64,000 nt of DNA from Erwinia pyrifoliae DSM 12163 (GCF_000026985.1 NC_017390.1:2219902-2283901); one strand, 5' to 3'; positions 29,660 to 39,129 are shown, counted from the first letter of the stretch. Numbers and translations are program-made. The notes: generated from the sequence alone by a model not told the origin.

Positions 29660-30775
29660 TCATCGAAAACATCTATCATAAGTCACTAAATTGCGCTCTT
29701 TTTCATGTAGCGAGTTCAACTCTTCGGTTAAAAAATCGATTGTGGCTTCTTGATAGGCGAGGTTCGCATAAAGAAATTCAGGAGTAAGGTTATAAACGTT
29801 TTTGATCATCTGAACCGCAATCGCCTGCCTGTTCAAAGTCATCCCATACATAAAGTCATTTTTGAACTTATCAAAAACCGGACCTAGAGCATCACAATTG
29901 ATTAATCCCGTTAAAAAAAGAGTTAATATATGTTCTTCACTAAATAATATTTCGCTATGTCCCGCAAAGCTACTAAATGCAAAGTCTTTAAAGCTACTGG
30001 TTAGCTTTAGATCGAGCGTGTGAAGTATACGTGCATCAGAAATCCTTGCAGAAATCGGTCCAAATTCATTTACATGAAGCCCTGGTTCATTGGCCTTCAT
30101 ATCAGCGATAAGTGCAGAACGGGTAAATAATAATACACGTTTACGATTATTGAAACCAAATTCATCAATCCAGTCGTGGTAAATGTAAGTCGCAGGTACT
30201 TCAAGCTCAAGGAAACGAAGATAACTATTACGCAGTTCTTTAGCTGTTACTTTATTCCCATTTCTATTTTCACTAAATCGTCTGGCTACAAAAGCCACGT
30301 TTATGGACGATTTTATTTTTTTTTGATCGCCAAAATTCCTCAAATCGACAAGCGCTTCCCTGACCTTTTTCTTCTGTAATTCAGATAGTTTCCGGCTTAA
30401 GAGTATTTCACGCAATGCCTGAAACAAATCCCATTCATTCGGAAAAAACTGACGTGCATAATTAAGAATAGATGTTTGACCCTGGAATTTTGTAATTTGT
30501 TTTATCAAAATGAAGATCTTCTCTTCAGCATTTTCTTCAAGAATAGCTGAAACAGTGTCATTGTCAAAACTGTCATTTTTTCGCCCAAACTTACTGGCCC
30601 GACCAAAGGTACTAACTGTATCTGCCAACTCCTCAGCGATATTACTCAATATCTCATTTTGATCTGTCGATTCTGATTTTGAAAATGACTTACCAGTTAA
30701 ATCGGAATAACTTTCATCTTGGCCATCCATAGTTGGAGGTAGCGAGCCTGGCTGATATGAACGCCTGATTTCCAT
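29660..30775 (-). CDS. invE: T3SS gatekeeper InvE (SctW, MxiC family)
   Basis: InvE/MxiC blocks effector export until host contact and sets the order translocators then effectors. The 371-residue helical protein equals Salmonella InvE in length (372), with an N-terminal chaperone-binding part and helical repeats further on (IFILIKQITKFQGQTSILNY; ALREILLSRKLSELQKKKVR). GAGAGG lies eight bases before the ATG. It follows invG by 12 bases. Confidence 0.9.
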   Translation of the reverse strand: MEIRRSYQPGSLPPTMDGQDESYSDLTGKSFSKSESTDQNEILSNIAEELADTVSTFGRASKFGRKNDSFDNDTVSAILEENAEEKIFILIKQITKFQGQTSILNYARQFFPNEWDLFQALREILLSRKLSELQKKKVREALVDLRNFGDQKKIKSSINVAFVARRFSENRNGNKVTAKELRNSYLRFLELEVPATYIYHDWIDEFGFNNRKRVLLFTRSALIADMKANEPGLHVNEFGPISARISDARILHTLDLKLTSSFKDFAFSSFAGHSEILFSEEHILTLFLTGLINCDALGPVFDKFKNDFMYGMTLNRQAIAVQMIKNVYNLTPEFLYANLAYQEATIDFLTEELNSLHEKERNLVTYDRCFR

Positions 30776-30787
30776 ATTTTATACCTC

Positions 30788-32554
30788 TCATTTTTGGTTC
30801 ATAATTTTACGTAACATTGATACTGTTGATTTCAACGTCAACTCTTTACCTTCAGATGTTAGGCCAACAACCGGATTCGTATTCTGAGGTCCATGCCATG
30901 TTTCACCGTTTTCCAATAACTCTGGATGAATGAGAAACAAGCGGACCATCTTTGTTTGGCTTGTGTAACTATAGTCAAATATCTTTCCTAAATAAGGAAT
31001 ATCCCGTAATAATGGTATTCCTATATTATGGTATTCATCCTGATTACGGCTATAACCTCCTACCAGTAAGCTATATCCCAAAGGAACTCGTGCTTCAGTA
31101 CTAATTTGCGTGTTACTAATTACCGGCAGACTATCGACATGAGCAGAAGCCCCACTAGCATCCCGAGGTACGTTGCCATCATGGATATTAAGTATCATCT
31201 CGATCTCCTGCTGATGTTCTGCCAGACGCGGTAGTACGCTTATCATAGTTCCATAGGTTATTTTCTCTAAAGAAGAGTTCCTTTCTCCTACCAGCTTGGC
31301 ATAAAAGCTACTATTATTATCAAAAAGAGCGGGCACATTTTCCTGCGTCAGAATTTCAGGCCGGGAAATAACCTGTGCAGATCCTGATTCAACTAATGCA
31401 GAAACATCTGCTAGGAAATTTATACTACTTTCTGGTGTCAATGAACTGGTGCCGAATATAACGCCTGTACTACCTATCTTTGCAGAACCGCTCCACTGAA
31501 CACCTAATTCGTTAATATCTTCTTTTGAAATGTCTATTATCCATAATGAGAGTTGAATTTGTCGTTTAGCAATGTCTATAGCTTGTATTATATCTTCTAC
31601 GAAACTGACCTGTCGCTCAGTACCCATGACAAGCAAACTGTTGGTATCTGAATAAGCAACTATATTGACTGAATCATTACTTGCCGTATCAGATCCGTGG
31701 TTGTCAGCCTCCACTTCTTCGTTAGAGAAATCCGGCATAAAAGATTTAAAGTCACCTCTCCTCTTCGACGTAGCTGAATCGTTCACATTTTGGTTTTCTT
31801 CATCTACGCTTATTCTTACACCTCTCAATACTGAGAGTCTTCCTGAATTATTAAGTAACTTATTCAATACTGAAGCCACCCCTGGTATGGTGAGTGGAGT
31901 ATCTCTTTGTGTATAGTTACGATCGTTAACGAAGGAGTTTTTCAGTTTTATCACGCGCACGGTCGCTTCGCCGGTGCCGGGCCTTGAATAAGACGAATCA
32001 ATATATTTTGCTGCCGCCGTGATAAGCTCTACATACACTGGTGGCCCTGAGACATAAAATGAACCTGATTGTCCGTCAGAACGTAGCGGGAAACGCACGT
32101 CATATAGCTCTGATGTTTTCAAATAAGCAACCAATCGGTCGAAGGTCGCATATGACAGACGAATCACGCTATTCTTTATTTCATTGACATCGTAAACATA
32201 TATCGAACTACCATCATCGTACCAAATAAGTCCTGTTCGAGCAGCCAACTTAGCCAACAGTTTTCTGGGATCGTTGAGGTCGAAATTTCCTGTAATACGC
32301 TTTTTAGCAGCGTTACTGCTTACGATGACAGGTTTATGTATTTCTCCTGCAATGACATTAAAAATTTGCTGGATGCTATTATCACTGGCCACATAAATAT
32401 TGTCTGCCTCATAAGGGGCTTCACTTTTTTCGGCTATACTGTTGCGTGCTGCCTCTCTATTGAGAAAGTCTGCGAGCGCATGATTACTGAAAAACAGCGA
32501 AACAATAATAATCAGAAATTTAAAGGTTATTTTTTTGACACAATTTTTATTCAT
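30788..32554 (-). CDS. invG: T3SS outer-membrane secretin InvG (SctC)
   Basis: InvG forms the 15- to 16-fold outer-membrane ring. The 588-residue protein has a signal peptide ending near HALADFLN, N-terminal ring domains (residues about 45-240), and a C-terminal secretin domain with VISRPEILTQENVPALFDNN, LLVGGYSRN and IPLLRDIPYLGKIF. Salmonella InvG is 562. No invH pilotin gene follows invF here, so assembly may use a pilotin encoded elsewhere or none. Confidence 0.95.
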   Translation of the reverse strand: MNKNCVKKITFKFLIIIVSLFFSNHALADFLNREAARNSIAEKSEAPYEADNIYVASDNSIQQIFNVIAGEIHKPVIVSSNAAKKRITGNFDLNDPRKLLAKLAARTGLIWYDDGSSIYVYDVNEIKNSVIRLSYATFDRLVAYLKTSELYDVRFPLRSDGQSGSFYVSGPPVYVELITAAAKYIDSSYSRPGTGEATVRVIKLKNSFVNDRNYTQRDTPLTIPGVASVLNKLLNNSGRLSVLRGVRISVDEENQNVNDSATSKRRGDFKSFMPDFSNEEVEADNHGSDTASNDSVNIVAYSDTNSLLVMGTERQVSFVEDIIQAIDIAKRQIQLSLWIIDISKEDINELGVQWSGSAKIGSTGVIFGTSSLTPESSINFLADVSALVESGSAQVISRPEILTQENVPALFDNNSSFYAKLVGERNSSLEKITYGTMISVLPRLAEHQQEIEMILNIHDGNVPRDASGASAHVDSLPVISNTQISTEARVPLGYSLLVGGYSRNQDEYHNIGIPLLRDIPYLGKIFDYSYTSQTKMVRLFLIHPELLENGETWHGPQNTNPVVGLTSEGKELTLKSTVSMLRKIMNQK

Positions 32555-33413
32555 AAAAAAACCCTTTCAAGTCTTTAAATTCTCGTGGCCGAATTCCAAA
32601 AATCGACTTTATTTCACTTGAAAAATGCGAGGACGATGCATATCCATTATTCCCGGCAATGGTTGCTATCGAATTATCCTTTTCTATCAGTTGCAAAGCA
32701 CTATAAGAAGCTCTCCAGATGCGTAACTGTTTTTTTGGCCCGCGAGAAAATGTATTATGGCAAAGCTTCCTGAAATAAGACTCTGATACGCCATAACTCT
32801 TGCTAGCGTTATACAACCTGTCCGCACTGCTGTCTTTTTCTTCTTTCAAAAACTGAGATAACAGGAAGTGTGATATCCAATAATTTTCAATCCTTCTGAC
32901 GAAATTGAAAAGATTTTCTATTCCGTAATCAACAGACCTTAACCTTCTGCCAATAAGCAGTGCTACCAGACATCTGCCGCTATAATTTACTTTGGAAATG
33001 TAAAAGCGATCATTCTGGATTATCAAAGATTCATCATAGTAATTTCCTGTTTTGGAGTGTATAATTCGACAAGGATTATCATGATAATCCAAAAATGAAA
33101 TGAGTATTGCAACCTGCGGCATAGACAGCTGTTCAAATAACCAGTCTCCGGTAACCTTTATCTTCATAGTATCAAGAGATGCAAACACGCTGGATTGGTT
33201 GATTCTAAGCTCCCCATCGATTCGATTGCCATCTGAAGAAAAACCTAAATAAGATGACTCATTCAATGGTTTCGCGAAAACTAGAGAGTTACTGAATTCA
33301 ATAACGTCATTCCCCGTAAGATCCACAGTAGTCACAGGTCTATTTCCATCACTGTTTAGGAGAAATCGTTTAGCTCCTCTAAACTGAACACCATTAGAAT
33401 AAAAATTACCCAT
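32547..33413 (-). CDS. invF: AraC-family T3SS regulator InvF (MxiE family)
   Basis: InvF activates translocator and effector genes, in Salmonella together with SicA. The 288-residue product has a C-terminal AraC-type double helix-turn-helix (about residues 190-280: YGVSESYFRKLCHNTFSRGP; IATIAGNNGYASSSHFSSEI, then FGIRPREF). GAGG lies about four bases before the ATG. It overlaps invG by eight bases, and is the first gene of the inv-spa operon, divergent from prgH. Salmonella InvF is 216 residues, so the N-terminal domain here is longer. Confidence 0.9.
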   Translation of the reverse strand: MGNFYSNGVQFRGAKRFLLNSDGNRPVTTVDLTGNDVIEFSNSLVFAKPLNESSYLGFSSDGNRIDGELRINQSSVFASLDTMKIKVTGDWLFEQLSMPQVAILISFLDYHDNPCRIIHSKTGNYYDESLIIQNDRFYISKVNYSGRCLVALLIGRRLRSVDYGIENLFNFVRRIENYWISHFLLSQFLKEEKDSSADRLYNASKSYGVSESYFRKLCHNTFSRGPKKQLRIWRASYSALQLIEKDNSIATIAGNNGYASSSHFSSEIKSIFGIRPREFKDLKGFFYE

Positions 33414-33765
33414 AGAGCCTCTATAGTTTCACTTGTGAGAAATAAACAATGACGAATGTATTAACATCTATATCAGATAAAACAATCAGGTCAACTCAAT
33501 TTATAAAAATTAACTTTTTTATAAAATAAATGTTTTTTTTTCAAAAAAAAATCATAGGTAAGATTTGCGATCATTCGAATAAACCGTTAATATACAATTT
33601 CATCAGATACCAAAGATGGGATGTTAGTTCTGATGTTGCAATACTATTCTATTAATGAGTCTTATCTAATAATTGACAAGCCTATATATCTCCATGGAAA
33701 TTATTCCAAACAACTAACAAGGCGAAATGTAGAACTATTTATCACTTCTATTATGCTAATGGCAG
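33414..33765. promoter_or_regulatory. Shared divergent promoter region of invF and prgH
   Basis: These 352 very AT-rich bases separate the two main structural operons and contain A- and T-runs around 33505-33550 that could be curved and bound by H-NS. A 61-codon frame at 33621-33806 runs into prgH and has no Shine-Dalgarno or similarity, so it is not annotated as a gene. Any HilA-like box was not identifiable by eye. Confidence 0.5.
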
Positions 33766-35058
33766 ATGTTTATGATCAGCAATGTAAAAGATTCAAATAC
33801 GACTAAATCCATTTACTGCAATAACACAAACTTTACCTTAAAGATTCTCTTCGGGCCTATGTTCGGCTGCGAACTGCATCTTACCTCCGAAGATTACTTT
33901 ATTATCATAGACTCTGAGTCTTCAATCCGGCATAAAAACCCGGAATCTGCTTTAGCCTCAGTTCATTCAGCACATTACGCTTCTAATACGCTTTATATAC
34001 CCTGTAATTTACCTTCGCCTAATATTTTGCTACAATTATCGAAAAGTTTTCAGGGTGATGAAGGTATAAGTGTTGATATCGTAATTAATCAGCCAACCCA
34101 TAGTTACCAAGTAGTACTACATGAAAATGAAATCTTTACTGATGAACATGTCCGGTTTGCCTTCAAACGCAATGATGAAGAATGGCATGAAAACATCAGT
34201 AATTATAGTTTTCACCAGGCACAACAAGCAGGTCTTGAACACAACAAATCGCACCACTTAAAAATAACTAATCTTCGGTTAATCTCATTAGTGTCGGTCA
34301 TACTCATGGTTACTCTTTTTATTACAGCTGGTTATTTTTATAAAACTAATGAATACGAAAATCATGTATCAACATTAAATGATTCGCTCTCAGGAATTTC
34401 ATTCCCATTTGATATTGTTAAAGACAGGGATAGTAAATTTATATACATATTAGTCTCCAAACTACATGAAATGGAATGGCTGAAAGAAGCTCTGGTCAAA
34501 CTTCAGGAAAATTCCAGTGTCGTTCCTGTCTGGATCACTCAACAAAAAAAAATTGTCGTATCTCAATTGCTTCAGGTTGGCTACCCTATATTACAGCTTG
34601 CATACAGCAGACCTTCGCAGCCTGTTATTGCCGTATATCGCCAATTAACCCTAGACGAAGAGGAGTCTTTGAAAACAACGGTATTGGAATTTATTCCTTA
34701 CGCAACAGATGTGGAAATAATTATCAAATCTAAAGAACAACTTCTGTCTGAAGCTCGCAATGGTTTGGACAGTCTAAACATTCAGTACCGCCAGATCATT
34801 ACAAATACAGGTTATAGTTTAATTATTCGTGATGCCCTGAGCGATGTTATTATTAGTACTTTAAGACATTTCATTCAGGAATTCGAGCTCAAATGGGGGA
34901 ATAAAATAGTCAACTTTTCTGTCAATCTTGATGAAAACTGGCTGCTAAATAAGTCTTACATTGATTCAACTAATGGCTACCTTTTTTTAAATCCCCATCA
35001 CTGGTACTTCCCATTGAATTCTGGAGAAATAAATAATGACAGATCCGTTCAAAGATAA
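33766..35058 (+). CDS. prgH: T3SS inner-membrane ring protein PrgH (SctD)
   Basis: PrgH is the outer part of the inner-membrane ring. The 430-residue product has a cytoplasmic FHA-like N-terminal domain, one transmembrane helix (LISLVSVILMVTLFITAGYF, about residues 173-192), and a periplasmic domain with ring-building repeats. The end GYLFLNPHHWYFPLNSG matches the C-terminus of Salmonella PrgH (GYIKMSPGHWYFPSPL). The ATG at 33772 is an equally possible start. It opens the prg-org operon. Confidence 0.92.
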   Translation: MFMISNVKDSNTTKSIYCNNTNFTLKILFGPMFGCELHLTSEDYFIIIDSESSIRHKNPESALASVHSAHYASNTLYIPCNLPSPNILLQLSKSFQGDEGISVDIVINQPTHSYQVVLHENEIFTDEHVRFAFKRNDEEWHENISNYSFHQAQQAGLEHNKSHHLKITNLRLISLVSVILMVTLFITAGYFYKTNEYENHVSTLNDSLSGISFPFDIVKDRDSKFIYILVSKLHEMEWLKEALVKLQENSSVVPVWITQQKKIVVSQLLQVGYPILQLAYSRPSQPVIAVYRQLTLDEEESLKTTVLEFIPYATDVEIIIKSKEQLLSEARNGLDSLNIQYRQIITNTGYSLIIRDALSDVIISTLRHFIQEFELKWGNKIVNFSVNLDENWLLNKSYIDSTNGYLFLNPHHWYFPLNSGEINNDRSVQR

Positions 35059-35308
35059 TGCTACATCCAGTGCCAAAGATGGGCATTTTTTAGATGAGAT
35101 TTCTGCTGCGTTCGAAAGTGGGGCTAAAAATATGATGGAAGCCCTCAATCTTGCACAAAGTAATCTTGAACTTAATCCTTCTGATCCTTCAGTATTGGCT
35201 AGCTATCAGGCAAAGCTTCAAGAATATACTCTATTTCGTAACGCCCAAACCAGCACTATAAAAGCCTATAAAGATATTGCTGCTGCAATTATACAAAACT
35301 TCCGTTAA
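35036..35308 (+). CDS. prgI: T3SS needle protein PrgI (SctF)
   Basis: This 90-residue protein polymerises to form the needle. It has the two-helix hairpin with the central turn LNPSDPSVLASYQAKLQEYT, corresponding to the P-S-D/N-P loop of PrgI and MxiH, and the C-terminal helix TIKAYKDIAAAIIQNFR. The first 20 residues are hydrophilic and longer than in Salmonella PrgI (80). The start overlaps prgH by 23 bases. Confidence 0.94.
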   Translation: MTDPFKDNATSSAKDGHFLDEISAAFESGAKNMMEALNLAQSNLELNPSDPSVLASYQAKLQEYTLFRNAQTSTIKAYKDIAAAIIQNFR

Positions 35309-35351
35309 CCTTTAACATGTGTTTATCCTGACAATTCACCTGAGGTTTTTT

Positions 35352-35675
35352 ATGAAATATCACCCTGAGATTTTATCTTCATTAACACGATTAGCACCTG
35401 ACACACTAAATAATGGCGTTGAAACTACGGTTATTTCACATGACCAATCATTTAACGATCTTGTCTTCAGCTCATTTAAGGATTTCAGCGAAAATAATAT
35501 ACATCATAAAAGCATGATTAATAAGTTAACTGAATCGTCTCAATTGACTGGTGACCCTGAGTATCTTCTAAAGTTGCAAAGTTATATCGGCGAATATACT
35601 AATTATATTTCCTTAGTCACCAGCATTGCACGTAAAGGAATCAGCGCTATTGAAACTCTGGAAAAATCACAATAA
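35352..35675 (+). CDS. prgJ: T3SS inner-rod protein PrgJ (SctI)
   Basis: PrgJ forms the inner rod that links the export gate to the needle. The 107-residue product has a hydrophilic N-terminus and a C-terminal helix (LLKLQSYIGEYTNYISLVTS, then ARKGISAIETL) typical of SctI. The ATG at 35352 has TGAGG seven bases upstream; an upstream in-frame ATG at 35319 lies only ten bases after prgI. The stop and the prgK start overlap by one base (TAATG). Confidence 0.9.
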   Translation: MKYHPEILSSLTRLAPDTLNNGVETTVISHDQSFNDLVFSSFKDFSENNIHHKSMINKLTESSQLTGDPEYLLKLQSYIGEYTNYISLVTSIARKGISAIETLEKSQ

Positions 35676-36436
35676 TGACGAGTAAATATCTCCACATACT
35701 TTTCGTTTTAATATCGGCCGGATCAATATCTGGCTGTAATAACGAGAAGCTACTTGAAAATCTTACTCAAGAGCAAACTAATCAAGTATTAGCCATTTTA
35801 CAGCAGCATAATATCTCTGCTCAAAAAAGCGGTGCTGTAAAAGATGGTTTTGCTATCAGCGTTAGTCAACAAGAAAACACAGCCGCTCTTTCGATTATTA
35901 ACCAATATCAGCTTCCTTGGTCAGCAGAAATTCAGATTGCCCAAGCATTTCCGGAAAGCGCTCTTGTCGCCTCACCAAACGCTGAACAGACAAGGGTCCT
36001 TTCTTTACTTGAACAGAGATTAGGCCAGTCACTGCGGATTATCAACCAAGTAGTCAATGCACGCGTACATATCAGCTATCCCGGTGTCCGAAGTGATAAA
36101 GGAAATAAAACTCTATCTCATGTTGGTGTACTCATCTCTTATAAAGGGGAGATAGATGATAATCTTTTCATCTCTCAAATCAAATCCCTTATAAAGAACA
36201 GCCTAAGTGATGTACGTTATGAAAATATTTCAGTGGTTCTGTTCGATGCACCTGTTATCCAATATTCTACGCCGATGAAAGCATCGAGATCACGACTGTG
36301 GTTCTGGCTTATACCTCTAGTAATCTGTACTGTTTTAGCGATATTTACACTTTTTTATCTAATAAATAAGTCACCCGGTCGTTCCATTATCGAGAACCTT
36401 ACGCCGACAAAGCCAAATGATAAAAAGGAGTCATAA
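35675..36436 (+). CDS. prgK: T3SS inner-ring lipoprotein PrgK (SctJ)
   Basis: PrgK forms the inner ring of the basal body in the periplasm. The 253-residue protein has a signal peptide with lipobox ISGC (Cys21), the conserved ring-building domains with VLAILQQHNISAQK and QTRVLSLLEQRLGQSLRII, and a C-terminal transmembrane helix (LWFWLIPLVICTVLAIFTLF). Size equals Salmonella PrgK (252). Confidence 0.95.
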   Translation: MTSKYLHILFVLISAGSISGCNNEKLLENLTQEQTNQVLAILQQHNISAQKSGAVKDGFAISVSQQENTAALSIINQYQLPWSAEIQIAQAFPESALVASPNAEQTRVLSLLEQRLGQSLRIINQVVNARVHISYPGVRSDKGNKTLSHVGVLISYKGEIDDNLFISQIKSLIKNSLSDVRYENISVVLFDAPVIQYSTPMKASRSRLWFWLIPLVICTVLAIFTLFYLINKSPGRSIIENLTPTKPNDKKES

Positions 36437-36440
36437 GGTG

Positions 36441-36995
36441 ATGTTTATTAGAGAAGAAAAACTGCTAAAAATTTTATATCGTCCAGCAGATTACACCCAT
36501 CCTACGTACATCACTGATAACCTTCTACAAAAGTTTATATCCCAGGATGTACTGTTAAATTATTGGCTTATTTCTTACTACAAACTTGAGGATTTGCCTT
36601 CACTTTGGCAAGCTGATGACACTATGTTGTTACTTGTCCTGACTCAATGGGAGCATATGCCTGTTACTGCTCATTTGGTTGGGGGTTATCTTTTACGAGC
36701 TCGGCTCCTCAGCCAATGTGCAGTACTGATGTCAGATTCTCGGTTACTCGCATTTATTTCTCTGCCATTAATCCCTCATATTTCATCACTCACATTACCA
36801 CGAAGTGTTGATACTATAGCTTTGGGAGTTGCTTTTATCCTCAGTCAGATTCGCCCACTACCTCTTGCACTCATGAGGCGCCTACTTATGAGCTTCCCTA
36901 CAGACATTAAGTTGCCGCAGCTCCATATAGAGAGAACACTTGGACACCATAATCTTTTAAAGATGGCAATTAACTATGCGATTCATTTCAAGTAA
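36441..36995 (+). CDS. orgA: T3SS sorting-platform adaptor OrgA (SctK)
   Basis: OrgA connects the SpaO pods with the inner-membrane ring. The 184-residue product has a leading REEKLLKILYRPADYTHPTY, similar in pattern to OrgA/MxiK. AGGAG at 36425-36429 serves either the ATG at 36441 or a GTG at 36438; a frame starting at 36417 would overlap the prgK end. Conservation in this family is low and the call leans on gene order and size (Salmonella OrgA 199). Confidence 0.85.
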   Translation: MFIREEKLLKILYRPADYTHPTYITDNLLQKFISQDVLLNYWLISYYKLEDLPSLWQADDTMLLLVLTQWEHMPVTAHLVGGYLLRARLLSQCAVLMSDSRLLAFISLPLIPHISSLTLPRSVDTIALGVAFILSQIRPLPLALMRRLLMSFPTDIKLPQLHIERTLGHHNLLKMAINYAIHFK

Positions 36996-37665
36996 AGAAT
37001 TACCCAATGGTATCTATGGGAATATCTTAATAAAATCCACGTTGATTACGCGCCACCGCAATATGGCAAGCGCGCTTGAACGTACGCTTTCTCATTGTAA
37101 TGAAATTCGTATCGAGTGTGAATCGCGTCTTATTGAGACGCGTGAAAATTGTGAAAAAGAAGGTTATTCTTCTGGCTTACAGCTTTTCTTTACACAATTA
37201 ATGAATATGCTTGACGATTATGAGGTACAGCAGAATATTCGTATGGCGTCATTTGAACAATCTGTTATTGACGCTGTGCAAATATCATTTGACGACATGG
37301 TTATTGTTGAAAGAATTATTCACCATATTAAAAGAAACTGTTGTCAACAGAACATAAATAAAATTATTGTCCCTCGTACAGTTCAGCTACCTGACAGCGT
37401 TGAAATGCCTAATTATCAATACACGGATGATAAACATATCACAGTTGAGAGTGAGAAAGAGGCGATACGTTTTCAAAGCGCCCCACTATGCCGGCAATGG
37501 TTAATTCATGCTAAAAATAAGATGGCTAACATCAATGAAGATATTAGCAATATCATACCTGATATTTTCATTGATATGGGCATGACACTTGTTAAATTGG
37601 GTGAGGAAAATAGAAATAAACGACGCCCTACTACATCATCAGAGGAAAATAATGATATCACCTGA
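36976..37665 (+). CDS. orgB: T3SS ATPase regulator OrgB (SctL)
   Basis: OrgB forms the spokes holding the ATPase, like FliH in flagella. The 229-residue product is helical: an N-terminal coiled coil (SALERTLSHCNEIRIECESR, about residues 30-60) leads to an FliH-like C-terminal half (VIDAVQISFDDMVIVERIIH, then CRQWLIHAKNKMANINEDIS). It overlaps orgA by 20 bases. Salmonella OrgB is 226 residues. Confidence 0.87.
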   Translation: MRFISSKELPNGIYGNILIKSTLITRHRNMASALERTLSHCNEIRIECESRLIETRENCEKEGYSSGLQLFFTQLMNMLDDYEVQQNIRMASFEQSVIDAVQISFDDMVIVERIIHHIKRNCCQQNINKIIVPRTVQLPDSVEMPNYQYTDDKHITVESEKEAIRFQSAPLCRQWLIHAKNKMANINEDISNIIPDIFIDMGMTLVKLGEENRNKRRPTTSSEENNDIT

Positions 37666-38017
37666 ATCAATTAATAATGAATTGCAAAGCTTTAATGAGG
37701 CAACATATGATACCAGTCTGTTAAGTTTCGAGCAGATAGTATTAGCTCAAATGACGAATGCAAAACCCAATAGTAATTTGGATATATTCCTAAGTAGTAT
37801 AAGAGAACTATGCCCTTATATGGATCTTTCAACACATTGTTTGAAAAAGGAATTATCCAACATAAATATTGCACTTCATGAGAAAAGTGAACGTTATGAA
37901 CATCAAATACAAATGCTTGATAATTACGTTAATCAGCTTACAGCAAGAGACATGATGATACAAATAATGATTTATAAGATGCTCACCCCTGATATTGAAG
38001 AAAGTGAATTTTTATAG
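37652..38017 (+). CDS. OrgC-position T3SS protein
   Basis: A 121-residue, hydrophilic, mostly helical protein overlapping orgB by 14 bases. AGAGGAAA precedes the ATG at 37652; a longer frame from 37589 would run well inside orgB. In Salmonella the operon ends with orgC, a secreted factor that promotes needle polymerisation. Position agrees, but I see no sequence motif that proves homology, so the symbol is withheld. It is the last gene of the prg-org operon. Confidence 0.7.
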   Translation: MISPESINNELQSFNEATYDTSLLSFEQIVLAQMTNAKPNSNLDIFLSSIRELCPYMDLSTHCLKKELSNINIALHEKSERYEHQIQMLDNYVNQLTARDMMIQIMIYKMLTPDIEESEFL

Positions 38018-38346
38018 GATACGTCCCCTCATTCAAAACTTCAGTCAAGTCTACTTTCCCGGCATTCGCCGGGAACATGCAATTCCCTCTCAAACTCTAA
38101 TGCATTATTCAATATATGATGCATGTAATGTAAATAACTAACATCTGACATCTATTTTTTGACACCCTGTTTCACGAGTTAATTATCATTTAAAATTTAA
38201 TTGCAAACGGTGCTGCCAACTACTATTCTCCACACATTCAATACATCAGGCTTCGACATTATCTAATTAATCTGTCTTTTCAATTTCAATCAGATATCTT
38301 CATCGACCACATTTCATAGCGATTATCCCTGCTGATTAATTCATCT
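38018..38346 (+). other. Intergenic region after the prg-org operon with a hairpin
   Basis: The only structure seen is an eight-base stem TTCCCGGC/GCCGGGAA with loop ATTC at 38056-38075, 38 bases past the operon end. It lacks a T-run, so it may be an imperfect or Rho-assisted terminator. Otherwise the 329 bases are AT-rich and hold no gene. Confidence 0.5.
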
Positions 38347-38991
38347 TCATCCACGAATGTTCAGTTCATTTAACTCTCTGTATTGGAATTTTTTATTGAT
38401 TCCGACATTAAGGGGGGCACTTTGCGCAACGAATAAATGTAAAAGTAGCACTGCCAACATCACAACCATGCTATAAAAAAATGCCTTCCTTAATTTGAAG
38501 TTTTTTCTAGGCGTATGAGTTTTTTTCACGCCACTGGCTTCATTTATGGTCAAACCAGAATATATGATTTTTTCACCATCTTCAGTGCAAGTTTCGTAAG
38601 CGGTTCTATTTTCTCCCATCCTGCTTTTAGATGTCATGTTTTCCAAATGATCATTCATTACAGGTTCTTCATCGGAGGGTTTAGCAGTAAACTGATATCC
38701 CAACTTAGGGATGGTTACAATAATATTTTTATTAATATCGTCTAAGCTTAGTCTTAGCGAGCGAATAACCTGTGCGATACTCTGTGGCGTTACATACCCC
38801 CCGCCCCATGCTCCAGCCAAAAAATCTTTTTGCGACACAGGCTCTGGATATTTGGCACATAGAAGAATAAGAACATCGGCCTGTTTTTTTCTAAGCTGAA
38901 TTGTTTTTTCTCTATTTTTCAACGTCCTTGCCTTTGGATTAAAGGTGAAATCAAGGAAGTAGATTTTCGAGTCATCCATATTTTTTCCCAT
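38347..38991 (-). CDS. Membrane-anchored winged-helix regulator (ToxR/CadC/YqeI-like)
   Basis: The 214-residue protein has an N-terminal OmpR/PhoB-type winged-helix DNA-binding domain (about residues 8-108; VTPQSIAQVIRSLRLSLDD is the recognition region and TIPKLGYQFTA the wing) and a single transmembrane helix near residues 168-188, followed by a short periplasmic tail. This is the layout of ToxR-like regulators and of YqeI in the E. coli ETT2 locus. HilA has a similar DNA-binding domain, but no TPR domain is present here. An ATG at 38979 is an alternative start. It converges with the prg-org operon and is a likely island regulator. Confidence 0.8.
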   Translation of the reverse strand: MGKNMDDSKIYFLDFTFNPKARTLKNREKTIQLRKKQADVLILLCAKYPEPVSQKDFLAGAWGGGYVTPQSIAQVIRSLRLSLDDINKNIIVTIPKLGYQFTAKPSDEEPVMNDHLENMTSKSRMGENRTAYETCTEDGEKIIYSGLTINEASGVKKTHTPRKNFKLRKAFFYSMVVMLAVLLLHLFVAQSAPLNVGINKKFQYRELNELNIRG

Positions 38992-39129
38992 TTTGCTATC
39001 TTTCGTGTATATTCTTTATGAGCCAGTACAACTTCATAATTAGCTGATCACAACCCTTAATTTTTTCTAAAGAAACTAATTTTCGCTCTGATCCTATCTT
39101 ATCCTCCCATTGTTGAGATTATAATGGCG

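Noticed and set aside
33621..33806. 61-codon frame ahead of and into prgH
   Set aside because: No Shine-Dalgarno, no similarity, and it overlaps the prgH start in another frame.
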